Below the pieces are notes generated by a model. The model saw only the letters and a program-made list of their open reading frames with translations, was not told the DNA's origin and ran no database searches. A stretch of 64,000 bases of DNA from Ophiobolus disseminans. Taxonomy: Eukaryota > Ascomycota > Dothideomycetes > Pleosporales > Phaeosphaeriaceae. This document shows, one piece after another, positions 35,574 to 46,113 of this stretch; the first letter of the stretch is position 1, and each line of letters opens with the position of its first letter. The position numbers and the translations under genes were made by a program. Location of the stretch: assembly GCA_010093685.1 (NCBI GenBank), contig MU006245.1, forward strand, positions 186,001 to 250,000, written 5' to 3'.

Positions 35574-36364
35574 AGTGCAAACATTACGAAGGTATCAAAT
35601 GTGCGGAAGTCATGTTTTGGGTGCGATTGGCGTCGAAATTCTTCCATATTCCCTCCTCCAATGTACTTGTTTTGCTGAATTAAACGCAGATCGACCATGC
35701 ATGACACTTGAATCAAGCTTCACTCCGTCTGACTAAACATCATCGATTGCTTACCAATAACTTGAATTTCCGTCTATCTCAAGGTTATAAAAACAGTGCT
35801 GAGCTTGCGGAACTCCGCCGTCTCATGTATATGCTGGCATCCAAGAAGATTAGCTGCTTCCATCACGAGCAATATTCTGACTCAAACCCGCCCCACAACA
35901 CGATGGTCAAGCATCGAGACACTAGAGGTCCTTTGCAATAACTTCCCTGATCAAATCGTTGGTTTACCCACAAAGATTACCAAGCAGGTGATAAGAAATG
36001 CCTACTTTGGCTAGGTCAGGCATGGCTTATATCCAATCGATCGAACCCGTTATCCGAAACCGTGTAGGCGTATCACGAAATGTGGCGCAGGATTCGACGG
36101 GCGGTATATTACTTCGGAGCAACGAATGAACGCATTTATTGCATGTCTGCTTATTAATGCCAGGCACCTGGCAACCTTTTTTCTTTCCTATGTGGAGCGG
36201 CCGAGATGGAGTTAAAACTGGAAGTGCGGACGAAGGCATTTCATGGCGTCTATCCGGACACGTATATAGGACTTCACGAAGCCTCAGGGGAGATTATCAT
36301 CGGCAACCTTTTCCAGTTCGTTCCAACGCTCAGAAAGCACTCGACTCCCTCCACGAGCGTCAAA
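35574..36364. other. intergenic, OYE promoter side
   Basis: Short frames at 35708-36014 have no clear resemblance. An in-frame ATG at 36206 could extend the OYE by 53 residues, but that extension does not look like the family. Confidence 0.5.
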
Positions 36365-37573
36365 ATGGTAAAGACAACTACGTCTGCGCTTTTCGAGCCT
36401 TTGCATATTGGCGGCATCCATCTCTCCCATCGCATTGTTCTGGCACCTCTCACTCGGTTCAGGACCGATGAGGATCAGATTCCCGTGCCCTTTGTCAAAG
36501 ACTACTATTCACAGCGAGCTTCAACACCGGGCACACTCCTCATCAGCGAAGCAGCCGTTGTCTCGCGCCATGCTGGTTCAATCACCCACATGCCTGAGTT
36601 CTGGTCCGATGCGCAGATTGCGGCGTGGAAGCCGATAGTAGATGCGGTTCACGCAAAGGGGAGCTACATCTTCCTACAGCTTTGTGGCAACGGTCGCGCG
36701 GCCTTCTTCGCTGAAAGGGAAAAAGACGGCCTAGATCTCATCGGGCCAAGCGCCATCCCAATCGGTGCCGCAACACAAGGCACCGGAGTCGTGTCCTCCA
36801 GTGAAGACGCTCCAGGACCTCGAGCAATGACCGAGGAGGAGATCTGGCAAGCCATCGACGACTTCGCGCAAGCTGCAAAACATGCTGTAGAAACCGCAGG
36901 CTTCGACGGTGTCGAAATCCACGCATGCAACGGCCATCTGCTTGATCAGTTCATCCAAGATAACTCAAACCAACGTACCGACGCATGGGGTGGCAGCATC
37001 GAGAACCGATCTCAATTCCCTCTTGAGATCATCAGAGCTATCGGAGCACAGATCGGGAAAGACAAAGTTAGCATTCGTCTCAGTCCCTGGAGTACCTACC
37101 TCTCCATGCGCATGGCCGACCCCATTCCGCAATTCACACACCTCATCCAAGAACTCAGTGCACTCGGCATCGCATACCTGCACCTCATTGAGCCGCGCAT
37201 CGCCGGCGACAGCTTCGTCGAATCCTCAGAGGTCGAATCCAACCTTTCGTTCTTGGAAGCTTGGGGCGATGATCGCCCGGTCATCGTGGCTGGTGGGTAC
37301 ACGGCGAAAAGTGCGTTGAAGGCGCTGGGTCCTGGTGGCGTATACGAGGGCAAGAAGATAGCCGTTGCTTTTGGGAGGCCTTTCGTGAGTAACCCGGATT
37401 TGGTGTACAGGGCCAAGAAAGGGATTCAGTTTGCGCCGTATGATCGGACGACGTTTTATGAGGTTGGGAGCGAGAAGGGATATGTTGATTATGAGTTTTC
37501 AGAGGAGTTTAAGAGCGAGTTGGGCAGTGGGCGCATAAGCACGCTAGCTTCCCGCTTGTACCAGACCAGCTAG
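36365..37573 (+). CDS. NADH:flavin oxidoreductase, old yellow enzyme family
   Basis: Intron-free, 402 residues from MVKTTTSALFEPLHIGGIHL. The FMN-binding TIM barrel has HRIVLAPLTRFR, LLISEAAVVS and FLQLCGNGRA. The substrate pocket is IHACNGHLLDQFIQDNSNQR with the His/Asn pair that anchors the substrate carbonyl. The usual catalytic Tyr position reads Trp (TDAWGGSIENR), as in many fungal members. The C-terminal phosphate-binding part is VIVAGGYTAKSA and VAFGRPFVSNPDLV. It reduces activated C=C bonds with NAD(P)H. Fungal relatives work in ergot-type alkaloid routes or detoxification; no such pathway is seen here. Confidence 0.92.
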   Translation: MVKTTTSALFEPLHIGGIHLSHRIVLAPLTRFRTDEDQIPVPFVKDYYSQRASTPGTLLISEAAVVSRHAGSITHMPEFWSDAQIAAWKPIVDAVHAKGSYIFLQLCGNGRAAFFAEREKDGLDLIGPSAIPIGAATQGTGVVSSSEDAPGPRAMTEEEIWQAIDDFAQAAKHAVETAGFDGVEIHACNGHLLDQFIQDNSNQRTDAWGGSIENRSQFPLEIIRAIGAQIGKDKVSIRLSPWSTYLSMRMADPIPQFTHLIQELSALGIAYLHLIEPRIAGDSFVESSEVESNLSFLEAWGDDRPVIVAGGYTAKSALKALGPGGVYEGKKIAVAFGRPFVSNPDLVYRAKKGIQFAPYDRTTFYEVGSEKGYVDYEFSEEFKSELGSGRISTLASRLYQTS

Positions 37574-38202
37574 TCTACTTCCCCTGCCTCTTCCAGAATG
37601 AATAGCTGCCACTTCACGGCTTCTCATCTCGCAACAATCATATTCAACCAAAGACCAAATACCAGACGAGAAATCGAGGGCGCAAAGAGTGCTGATGTTG
37701 AATTCACTCTTCTCACGGATCTCAAACTTCCTCCTCTTAAAGGCCATCTTTTCAGCGTGCGCAACTAGCTTCCACACCTTTGTTTCAGCACACCTCAAGT
37801 ACCTTTCTTTAGTGTCAGAAGATATGGGTGACCTTTGTACTACCTCACACATTGCTCGTATGGATGGACTGACAACGATGGTGTGGCGGGGTGAAGACAC
37901 CTCGCCACCGACCAGAAAGGGAAGGCTCCGCCCACCCAGGATCTTACACCGCATGCTCAGCCTCAGACTGATACATAAGGTGTTCTGCGAATGTTCATTC
38001 CTTCTCTCTCTTTACAAAGATGTCGGATGTGGGAGGCAGGGCAAAAGTGAGAAGAAGGTTGTTGTATTGAGAGAGCTACATAGAGCGATTATATACACAA
38101 CATGATGAGTAAGTCAGTGACTAAGAGTCACGTGGAGATGCAGTCCACATTGTACCATGTGAACTAAGGTGCCAGGCTGACAAAAGAGTTCAACGCTCGA
38201 CC
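37574..38202. other. intergenic, no gene seen
   Basis: Frames on both strands (37544-37954 minus, 37689-38105 plus) show no resemblance to known families. Confidence 0.5.
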
Positions 38203-40375
38203 ATGGAGGCTCTCATTGCAGTTGGGCTCGCTGGCAACGTGGTTCAGTTCTTGCAGAGCGCAGGAGCCTTGATGTCGGCGGCTAAATCCATGCGAAGCGG
38301 TGGGAAAATTGATCGCGACTCGCTTCCTGACGTGCTTTGCCTTTCTGAAACATTAGTCAATGAGGCAGCGGTGTTAAGGTCGCGCTTGAAGGCTTGCAGC
38401 GCGACGTTGGCAGAAGAAGATCAGGTCAGTCCATCATAACTCTTCTGAGATACTAAAACAATGACTGAGAAACAGATCTTGTTAGACTTGGTAGCAGAGT
38501 GCGAAGAAGCCGGCAAAGCGTTCATCGCGTACCTCAACAGGCTTGTGGGCCATTCTTCGTCGAAAGTTGTAGGGCTCGCCAAAACCACCTTGAAGTTGGG
38601 ATGGTCATCACCAAAGATTGATGAGTTTGTCAAGAAGCTCGACAAACTTCGGAGTTCATTAACTCTGGCAACCGTACTTGCTTTCCGCACAAGCGTCGAA
38701 AGAAATAATATGGAGATCCTCGCGCACTTCAGAGAAATACAACAAGAGCACCACGTCCGTCAAGTGAACGACACGAAAGTACAGTCAACTATTGAAACTC
38801 TCATACACGTTGTACAAGACCAGACAGGTGACACGCTCAATGCTCTGCAAAAAGAGACACAAGTCTGTTTAGGCGAATGCCCTTCGAGACAACTTGTCCT
38901 TAGCAGATAGGACGCACGGCAACGAAAGAGAAATACTGAGTTGACTGGATTTCCGACAGATTTCACGGCGATATGAGGGGTCCCAGAATGCTTATCAGGA
39001 AAACTATGGGTGGGTTTTTGATAAATCCGTTGCTCACAAGAGCTGGGACGATTTCACAACCTATCTAGAAGGTAACGCGACCAAACCATATTTCATCCAC
39101 GGGAAGTCGGAAGTGATAAATCAGCACTGATGAAGTACATCTATAATCACTCGAGAAGCAACACGCCGTTACAGGCCTGGGCGGGGACGAAGGAGCTTGT
39201 AGTACTGCACTTCTTCTTTTAAAACCTGGGGACAACTTTGCAAAAGTCTCAGGCTGGGATGCTGAGAGCTTTGCTTCACTCCATGCTCGAACGATATCCC
39301 GAACTCATTCCAGCAGTGTTACCAAAGCTATATCGCAACTAGAAGAGCTCGGATGCCGACACTGACCCCAATTACATTGAAATCAAGAGTGCTTTCGAGC
39401 GCATGATCGAAAAGTCTCGATACCTGAAACTTGCAATGTTCATCGACGGCATCGACGAGTTCGAAGGCGACCACCGCGACATGTCGCTATATCTACGATC
39501 TATCTCATCCCCTCGGATCAAGCTGATCGTCTCACGTCGTCCACTCAACGCTTGTCTCGCCGCGTTTGCAGATTGTCCTACCTTGCGCTTACAAGACTTC
39601 ACAAAGAAAGATATGGAAGCATATGTGCATGGAGAGCTTTCTAGCCACCGTCGCATGGTCAGACTATCACAACAATTCCTAACGAAGGCTCCTCAGATAA
39701 TGGTCGATCTTGTCGACAAAGCAGAAAACGTATTTCTGTGGGTCAAGCTTGTGGTATGCTTACTCATTGAGGGTCTGGAGGACGGTGATGATCTAGCTGA
39801 ACTGCAAGCGAGACTGGAAGCGCTGCCTTCTGACCTCACGACACAGCTTGTGGAACCATGTTCTTGTAACATGCGAGGCGCTCTTGGTAGATCGTCGCAA
39901 ACTGGAAGCTGCGCAGCTACTGCGAGTCACTTTGAGCGCCTCAGAACACCCAAGAAGACTTTGGCTTCAGTTTGATGAGATAGTAGCCACCAGTGCCGCA
40001 CATATCTTAGATATGCTGAGGTCCGGACAGGTATCAAGCCCATCAAAAGAAGTCGCTGACGTTTTGCATGAGATTGAGCGACTTTCTGACCTCGATGAGA
40101 ACGGAATGGCAGGCAGGGAAGCAGGACACAAGCTATCGCTCACGGATAAACGCTCGCAGAATGGACGTAGCAAAAGGAAGAAGTCCCGACGGAACAAAAA
40201 AGCTCAAGCTGCGTGCAACCGGATAATGCAAAGCCCGAATGTCCAGTCCAGCGGACATAAACGCATGTGGGTCGTGGAACGAGTCTTGCGTCATTCGCTT
40301 GCAGCCGTGGCATTGGCAGTGTGCCTGAAGCCTGGGCATTCCTACCTTCGTAAGCAATGCCACACATCAAGCTAG
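38203..40375 (+). pseudogene. STAND/NACHT NTPase (fungal NLR-like) remnant
   Basis: Exon 1 (38203-38424) begins MEALIAVGLAGNVVQFLQSA, the standard N-terminal module of fungal NACHT proteins. A probable intron (38425-38475) and exon 2 from 38476 follow, then a second likely intron (38866-38960). Exon 3 reads ISRRYEGSQNAYQENYGWVF, then SWDDFTTYLEGNATKPYFIH. The Walker A loop is destroyed: GKS at 39101-39109 is followed by a 1-bp loss, after which SDKSALMKYI resumes in another frame. Further damage is TAA at 39220-39222, TAG at 39340-39342 and a 1-bp gain near 39848. Walker B-like LAMFIDGIDEFEGD and ISSPRIKLIVSRRP remain. It cannot encode a working NTPase. Regulated-cell-death function is known for intact relatives. 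Confidence 0.82.
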
Positions 40376-40639
40376 CCTCTCGAGGTACGATCATCACAAG
40401 ACTCCATGTGGAGTTACGACGCATCTGATTGATCATTGATCTTAGAAAGCAGGCCTCTTGGCTCTCACTAGTGTTTCGCGAACATCCCTTCGTGCTGCAA
40501 TTCCTTCCGTGCAATTTTGGTCCTAGGTGGAGTACTGAGGTAGGTATATAACGTGGACTGCCGGTTGAAAGCTTTGGAGCATATCAGACATTTTTCATCG
40601 TGAAGCTATCTCTCACTAAACGTACACTTCGACGCAATT

Positions 40640-41683
40640 ATGGTGAACATTGCAGTCGCCGGAGGCACTGGCGGTATTGGAAAAGCGATCGTCGAGGAGC
40701 TTGCTCGGCAGAAGAAGCACAATGTAGTGATACTAAGTCGAAAGGTTAGTCGATCCTGTCATAAGTCGATTCTGTTTCAAGACTAACGTGCTCCAGGTTT
40801 CCAGAATAGCTGATCTCGGCATTGATGTCCTTGCTACCGACTACAGCGACACGTTCAACATGACGGAACTACTGAAGAAGCACAACATTGAGATCGTTAT
40901 ATCAGCACTCGGGCTATTTTCGCCAGAATCCTCACAGGCCCAACTAAACCTCATCAACGCAGCGATCGCATCTGGTACCGTAAAAAAGTTCATACCTAGC
41001 GAATACGGCATCAAGTACACGAAAGAGATGCTTTCCTTCCACCCCGCAGCGCAGTGGTGGCTCGACGCCTCGGATGCGCTACAAAAAAGCCACCTCCAAT
41101 TCACACGCATCATCCTTGGATGGACGCTCGATCACTATGGTATTCCTGGTGTTCCTAGCAACATGAAGCCTTTCAGCTACGCGATTGACTTCAACAAGCG
41201 ACGCGCAGCAATCCCAGGTGATGGGACAGCTCCTGTTGCCTTCCTTCACTCGAGGGATCTCGCGAAATATATCGCGGCTATGCTTGAACAAGACAATTGG
41301 TCTATCTTTAGCCCTTTCGCTGGCGATCGCATGTCGTGGGGCGAGCTGCTTTCACTAGCAGAAGAGGTGACTGGTAAGTCAATCTCACGATTATACATGA
41401 GTAGTGGCTGATATGATGTCCAGGCACTAAGTGGGAAGTTACGTATGATTCTGTGGAAAAGCTCGAGAGCGGGGAAGGCACCGTACTTGAGCAGCCTGAA
41501 GGTGCCATGCAATTACCTGCGGAAGCACTTCGCCATTTGTGGTCAGAATTTGGCGTCATGGCTGTGCGAGAGTTGATGGATGTGACGAAGGAAGGATTGA
41601 GAAACGACGAGTTTCCTGACATCACGCCAATGACAGTAAGGGAGGTGGTCGAGGCTGCTTGGGGAAACGATCGTCGAGCTTAG
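40640..41683 (+). CDS. NmrA-like / isoflavone-reductase-like NAD(P)-binding protein
   Basis: Exons 40640-40744, 40797-41373 and 41424-41683 give 313 residues. The Rossmann motif is VAGGTGGIGKAIVEEL near the N-terminus; ISALGLFSPESSQAQLNLI and VKKFIPSEYG are typical of the PCBER/NmrA family. An FSYAIDFNKRRAAIPGDG segment and HSRDLAKYIAAML follow. Members are either redox sensors or reductases in secondary metabolism. The gene is tail-to-tail with the HET gene (62 bp apart). Function in this organism is not determined. Confidence 0.88.
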
Positions 41684-41745
41684 CATGATAGAAGCCAATG
41701 TCGAATTGTATATGATGTGCTTTGTCTACACGATCTAGTATGAAT

Positions 41746-43125
41746 CTACTCGCTATAAGTCAATTCAGGCTGTAACACCACACCTTGACCCATGACGACA
41801 TCTTTCTTCGGATATTTGTAGCTCAGACACATTTCCGATGCTCTGATTCTCTTACACTGCTGCAAATTGACAGTCTTAAGGTCCAAATGACTTTTGTCCG
41901 TCGGCTGTAGGCAGACCGAAATAGCGGCCATTTTCCCGCTCTCATCGGTCACCCAGCAGTTCAACGCTCTTAGTATGCCTTTCATGATCCGTTTCTTCGA
42001 ATGGTACTTCAGCAAGAAATACGCAGGCAAGGCGCCTACAACAGTGAGTTGCGCACCTACCCATATCGCCTGGTATCCAGTATTCCCAGGCACCGGCATG
42101 ATGGGTATCTGCACTCCTTGCCGAGATGGCTGGAACATTTGCGACGGGCGCTCGATCCTGGGCCCACCTTCGGTTGTGACATTGCCACATTCTCGAAACC
42201 AGTCTGGAGATGGGGCTAGCATACCCCACTCATCTTCGTTCCATGTAGGTCCTCTTCCAGGTAGGATACCGAACTTTTGTCCGGCTCCAGGATCTGGCAT
42301 ACGCCACGCAAACAGTGACTCGTCAGTGGTGGTTGATAGCAGCTGCTGTTGGAGGCGCATGAAAGCTCTCTGGCCTTCTCCGTATTGTGGTGACATCATG
42401 ATGTTGAAAAGGCCAAGCATGCCGTATGCGATGTCTTCTTCTCTCGTCGTTGTGCGTCCTGACATCCAGCTCATCTTGACAGCTATGCATGCTTGACGGA
42501 AATTGCGCTCGCCCGTCAAATGTGCTGCATCTATCCGCGTGATAGCTTGGATCTCTCGAGCCAGTGACGTTTTCGTGCCCATGTAGTTCCAGTTTGTGTC
42601 GTAGAAGCGCATGTCGTGCGGCGCTAGTAGTTCCTGCAAAGTCCAGCCACGGGAGAACCACTCAGAAGGTGTCCTATCATCACGCCGATTGAAGATGGTA
42701 TGATTGGCCTGTCCAGTATAGCCGGTGTCTACCACTCCATGCCTCGGTGGAAGCGGTGGGTTCCTCATCTCGACATCCGAGAGGTATGTGATGCACACCT
42801 TGGCGTCTCGATACCACTTGAACATGGAGTTGATCGACTCAGATTCTTCCGTAGTCGACGACTTGTTGATACAACAATTGTCGATCCACATCCACTGGAA
42901 GCCGAGACAACGCGCAGTCATGCAAGCACCACGAATCTTATCTAGTTGAGGCGTAGGCATCTGCCAGTCTCCAGCTCTTCTCAGTTCGGTGCTGCATCCT
43001 TGAATCTGATCGAATGTGATCTCGGCGCCAACCCAGCGATGTGATAGAATTGCGTAACCCTGGCTCTTGAAGAACTCTTGTTCCCGTGAATGTAACTCAA
43101 AAGTCGTTGTGTTGAGAAGCCGCAT
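41746..43125 (-). CDS. HET-domain protein (vegetative incompatibility, HET-E/D-like)
   Basis: Intron-free, 459 residues from MRLLNTTTFELHS, the common beginning of this subfamily. HET-domain blocks are YAILSHRWVGAEITFDQIQG, FQWMWIDNCCINKSSTTEES, INSMFKWYRDAKVCITYLSD and WFSRGWTLQELLAPHDMRFY. RQACIAVKMSWMSGRTTTRE and DIAYGMLGLFNI complete the domain. The tail (about 300-459) has no recognised domain; no NACHT or WD repeats are attached. Unlike the HET gene at 5.7-8.3 kb, this one has no premature stop. It probably triggers cell death when activated by a partner. Confidence 0.9.
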   Translation of the reverse strand: MRLLNTTTFELHSREQEFFKSQGYAILSHRWVGAEITFDQIQGCSTELRRAGDWQMPTPQLDKIRGACMTARCLGFQWMWIDNCCINKSSTTEESESINSMFKWYRDAKVCITYLSDVEMRNPPLPPRHGVVDTGYTGQANHTIFNRRDDRTPSEWFSRGWTLQELLAPHDMRFYDTNWNYMGTKTSLAREIQAITRIDAAHLTGERNFRQACIAVKMSWMSGRTTTREEDIAYGMLGLFNIMMSPQYGEGQRAFMRLQQQLLSTTTDESLFAWRMPDPGAGQKFGILPGRGPTWNEDEWGMLAPSPDWFRECGNVTTEGGPRIERPSQMFQPSRQGVQIPIMPVPGNTGYQAIWVGAQLTVVGALPAYFLLKYHSKKRIMKGILRALNCWVTDESGKMAAISVCLQPTDKSHLDLKTVNLQQCKRIRASEMCLSYKYPKKDVVMGQGVVLQPELTYSE

Positions 43126-44149
43126 GTTGGACGATTGTGTGATGCTCCAAGAGAACACAGTAGGGATATTTTGCTCGTCGAGTTACTCAGAATAGATGGT
43201 CAAAGTCCGGCGTAAGATAGTAGGTCTACTCAGGATTGATGAGTAAGATTGCTGAAGATGCTACAACGTGAAGAATGTTTTGGGTTGGTTAAGTGCCTGC
43301 ACCCAAGCTATTATATCGATCGTACTCTTGCACTTGGGGGCCATCATGAATGAGCGTCTACGAGGCTGAGTTCTGGCGCAGCCGTAGGTCAGCACATCTT
43401 AACTACTGACCCCTGGCGTACATGTTCCCCATGCAGTAGTTTCTGCGCTAGGACTCTGCGATGAGATCAGTGGACAAGTGTTGTTTTGTGCTGCTTGCCG
43501 CACGGCAGGAAAATAACGCGACGCGTCTGAGCTCCCAGCCATCTGAAAGTGAGATACTCGGCTGCAACCCATCCCATAGCGCAACGGGAGCATAGCGCAC
43601 GCGATTTGGTTCATCCTAGATAGAGAGCGTACGATGTTCGAACAGATTCCAACGCGTGAGGGATGATGACCTTGAAGGTGCGGGCCGCCATGCGTCAACG
43701 AGGCGAAGCGAGGAGCGAGTATCGCACAATCGGCCGCTTTCGGCAAGCTAACCTCCTTCATCACATTTCTGCCACAATGGACTTCTACCTTGGCACAAAA
43801 TCGAGCGCTTACAATAAGCATGTGCTATGCTCGCTCATGGTACCCTGCAAGTGCGATCGCGCTGAGGAAGGGGCACGTCGGACAACAGCAAGCGCTGCAT
43901 CACTGGAGTGTGGCCACGTACTAACACTTCGAACTACGTAATGTTGCAGCCATTCAATTCATTGACCCCTCGCCCCGTTTCTATTCTTATGGCCCACAGT
44001 CATATCTACCAGCGAACATCCACTTTCTATGCATACACACGCGCCTCCACTGGAGCATCCGAACCTTTTGACCAACAATCACGAATATCACATCGCAGAT
44101 CCCCATCCTCAAGCACGCCATCTCCTATCATTTTGAGCTCTGGGTTGTA
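43126..44149. other. intergenic, no firm gene
   Basis: A minus-strand frame at 43399-43821 lacks family resemblance. Nothing else seen. Confidence 0.5.
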
Positions 44150-44434
44150 TCAATGGTTATGCTTCCCAACCGAACGGCTCAAGTCCATCACTAATTGGCG
44201 TGCGACCTCGATTGTTGCTGCGACTATGCAATATTCTTTAGATACTGTGGTATCGAATAAATTTGGATTAAGAGTTACTGCATCCATGTTTTCGTAGATG
44301 ATCCAGACGTATGATAAGGGAGGAGAGGGTTGTGAGATGGAAGAGATGTGGTTCTTCATTTCGAACCGCGGACCATCATAGGGTGCGGGTTCGGGAAGGT
44401 CGTTGTCGACGTAGTCAGTGTTTTGCAAATCCAT
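44150..44434 (-). CDS. hypothetical protein, low support
   Basis: A 94-residue frame from ATG 44434, acidic and proline-containing at the start, then helix-like (VSKEYCIVAATIEVARQLVM). No family recognised; it may be chance or a fragment of a larger spliced gene with the frames at 44740-45375. Confidence 0.25.
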   Translation of the reverse strand: MDLQNTDYVDNDLPEPAPYDGPRFEMKNHISSISQPSPPLSYVWIIYENMDAVTLNPNLFDTTVSKEYCIVAATIEVARQLVMDLSRSVGKHNH

Positions 44435-44739
44435 GTGAGTCGCGCACAATCTTCGATGGGCGCATGCACTTAAATTGCTACCGAGAGTGTTGATTGCTAC
44501 TCAGCACTCCTGACAACTTCAGCTGGGCACTTGCGCATGAATAGGTAAGGTATGCAATCAGGTGTTGAAGATCACGATCAGGAAGTGAGCACTTGATAGC
44601 GCTACAGTCATACGGTACTGAGTTAAGCTAACGGATCTGTACAGAATCGTCCTTAGATACATTTCCTCGCCTCCAATACCTAGTCACTAGCTCTACTAGC
44701 CTTGTTAAGCACTCATTTCATCAACGGCACCCGCTATGC

Positions 44740-45375
44740 TTACGCCCTCATCTTCAACACATCCGCATCATTCACCCAATGCTTACACTCGACCACGTAG
44801 TACCCATTTGAATGCGCCTGGCGGACCTGTGGAGTCCAACCCCGAGATTGAGTGTTGTTTGCCTGAGCATGAATCCATAGAAGAGCATCTGCCTCATACA
44901 GGACTACAATTCCTTGCGTGATATCAGTGATGTTTTTATCAAAAAATACTCCGTCGGCTGGGTCGTGGTCGGTGTAGACGAGGTATGTGTGTCGAAGGAG
45001 TTGGCCGGTGTAGGGGTCGACGAGGGAGGATGAGGAAGTTGAACGCCCTGCCATGTGGTGCTGCGGCGCTTGCTTCCGGGACTTGAGGATCAAGAAATTA
45101 AGGGACACTCACTTGAGTTGGCGACCGCTAGACATAATCACTGGTAGCGTGACTGCCTGTTGGGGAAGCTTGGATGTCTCGCACGCAAAAGCAAATAGCT
45201 TGTGATGCTTGCTGCGCGCCTGTTTCGCGCATTTCACTACTTCGGCAACTGATCGCTCCTCTATTCTCCTGTGTCTATCGTCATATCTTTGCATCAGAAC
45301 CATGACCCCTGCACGAAAGGGAATTGTCACACGAAACCCCGGCAATGCATCACCAATATTGGTCACAAATTTCAT
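44740..45375 (-). CDS. hypothetical protein in two frames, possibly frameshifted
   Basis: The first part (45109-45375, from ATG 45375) encodes a basic stretch including DDRHRRIEERSVAEVVKCAK and LPVIMSSGRQLK. The second part (44740-about 45060) encodes a hydrophilic domain with TYLVYTDHDPADGVFF and IVVLYEADALLWIH. A good donor (AA|GTGAGT at 45102) and an acceptor (GCCGCAG before 45051) outline a ~50-bp intron, but it joins the parts out of frame by one base. Either a 1-bp indel has broken the gene or the splice choice is wrong. No known family. Confidence 0.35.
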
Positions 45376-45585
45376 TTACACAGAAGCACGTTACGGAAAG
45401 TGCGAGAATTGTATGTGCAAACAAAGCTTGCCTCGTGTATTATGTCATTAAAGGAGTGACCCAGGTTCCTGTAAATGCAAGTCCCAACGCTATGCAACTT
45501 GTTGTACAGCAATAAACATTACCACATCATGACTTTCGCCATGTTCCCATCATGTGTACCCGTCTTTCTCTCGCAAGATCATCTT

Positions 45586-46113
45586 TCAGATGCCGCAGTT
45601 GCTGACAGCGACCTGGGCGTACTGCGCCTCGATGCGACCTAGCTGCGCAGCCTGACCATTGGTGAGGTCGTCCATGGCAGCTTTGGCAAGGTTGAAGCCG
45701 TTATCGGTGTGGTCGACAGCGAGGACGTAAACCGTCTTGCCCTTGTAGGTCACCCCGTAGCAAGTACCGCACTATAAGACCTTGTTAGTCATTGTGTTTT
45801 AACAACAGTGTTGACAGCATCACGTACCTGGGCGCTGTTCCAGCCCTCAACACCTACGTAGCCGCCGATACGTGGGAACCCAGCAACACTACCTTGGCTA
45901 GCCCAGCCATACTTGGTAATGAGGCCATTGGCACCGTCGGAGCAGGAGACTGAAGTGAGGGCGCGGCTGGCATCATCGTAGCCAGTGTCGTAGGAGACTA
46001 ATGATATTAGTATATTGGTGTGATCAACGCGATTGGATGTACTCGCCAGAGATAGCAGAGGAGATGCTAGTAAAGCCGAGGATGATAGCGGAAAGGGTGG
46101 CGGAGAACTGCAT
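45586..46113 (-). CDS. cerato-platanin family secreted protein (SnodProt1-like)
   Basis: Three exons, 46047-46113, 45828-45997 and 45586-45771, give 140 residues. Residues 1-20 are a signal peptide (MQFSATLSAIILGFTSISSA). The mature protein starts near VSYDTGYDDASRALTSVSCS and has all four conserved cysteines (41, 80, 83, 138) in SC, CGTC and NCGI, with GLITKYGW, GWNSAQ and VLAVDHTDNGFNLA. The first intron needs a GC donor (CTG|GCGAGT) to keep frame; no GT donor does. Cerato-platanins are small expansin-like cell-wall proteins that bind chitin oligomers and act as elicitors in plant interactions. It is short and split, so easily missed by automatic calling. Confidence 0.92.

Noticed and set aside
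36206..36364. 53-residue N-terminal extension of the OYE
   Set aside because: The family begins at the MVKTTTSALFEPL region; the extension has no matching features and is likely leader.
37544..37954. Minus-strand frame overlapping the end of the OYE gene
   Set aside because: Antisense to conserved coding sequence and without any family resemblance.
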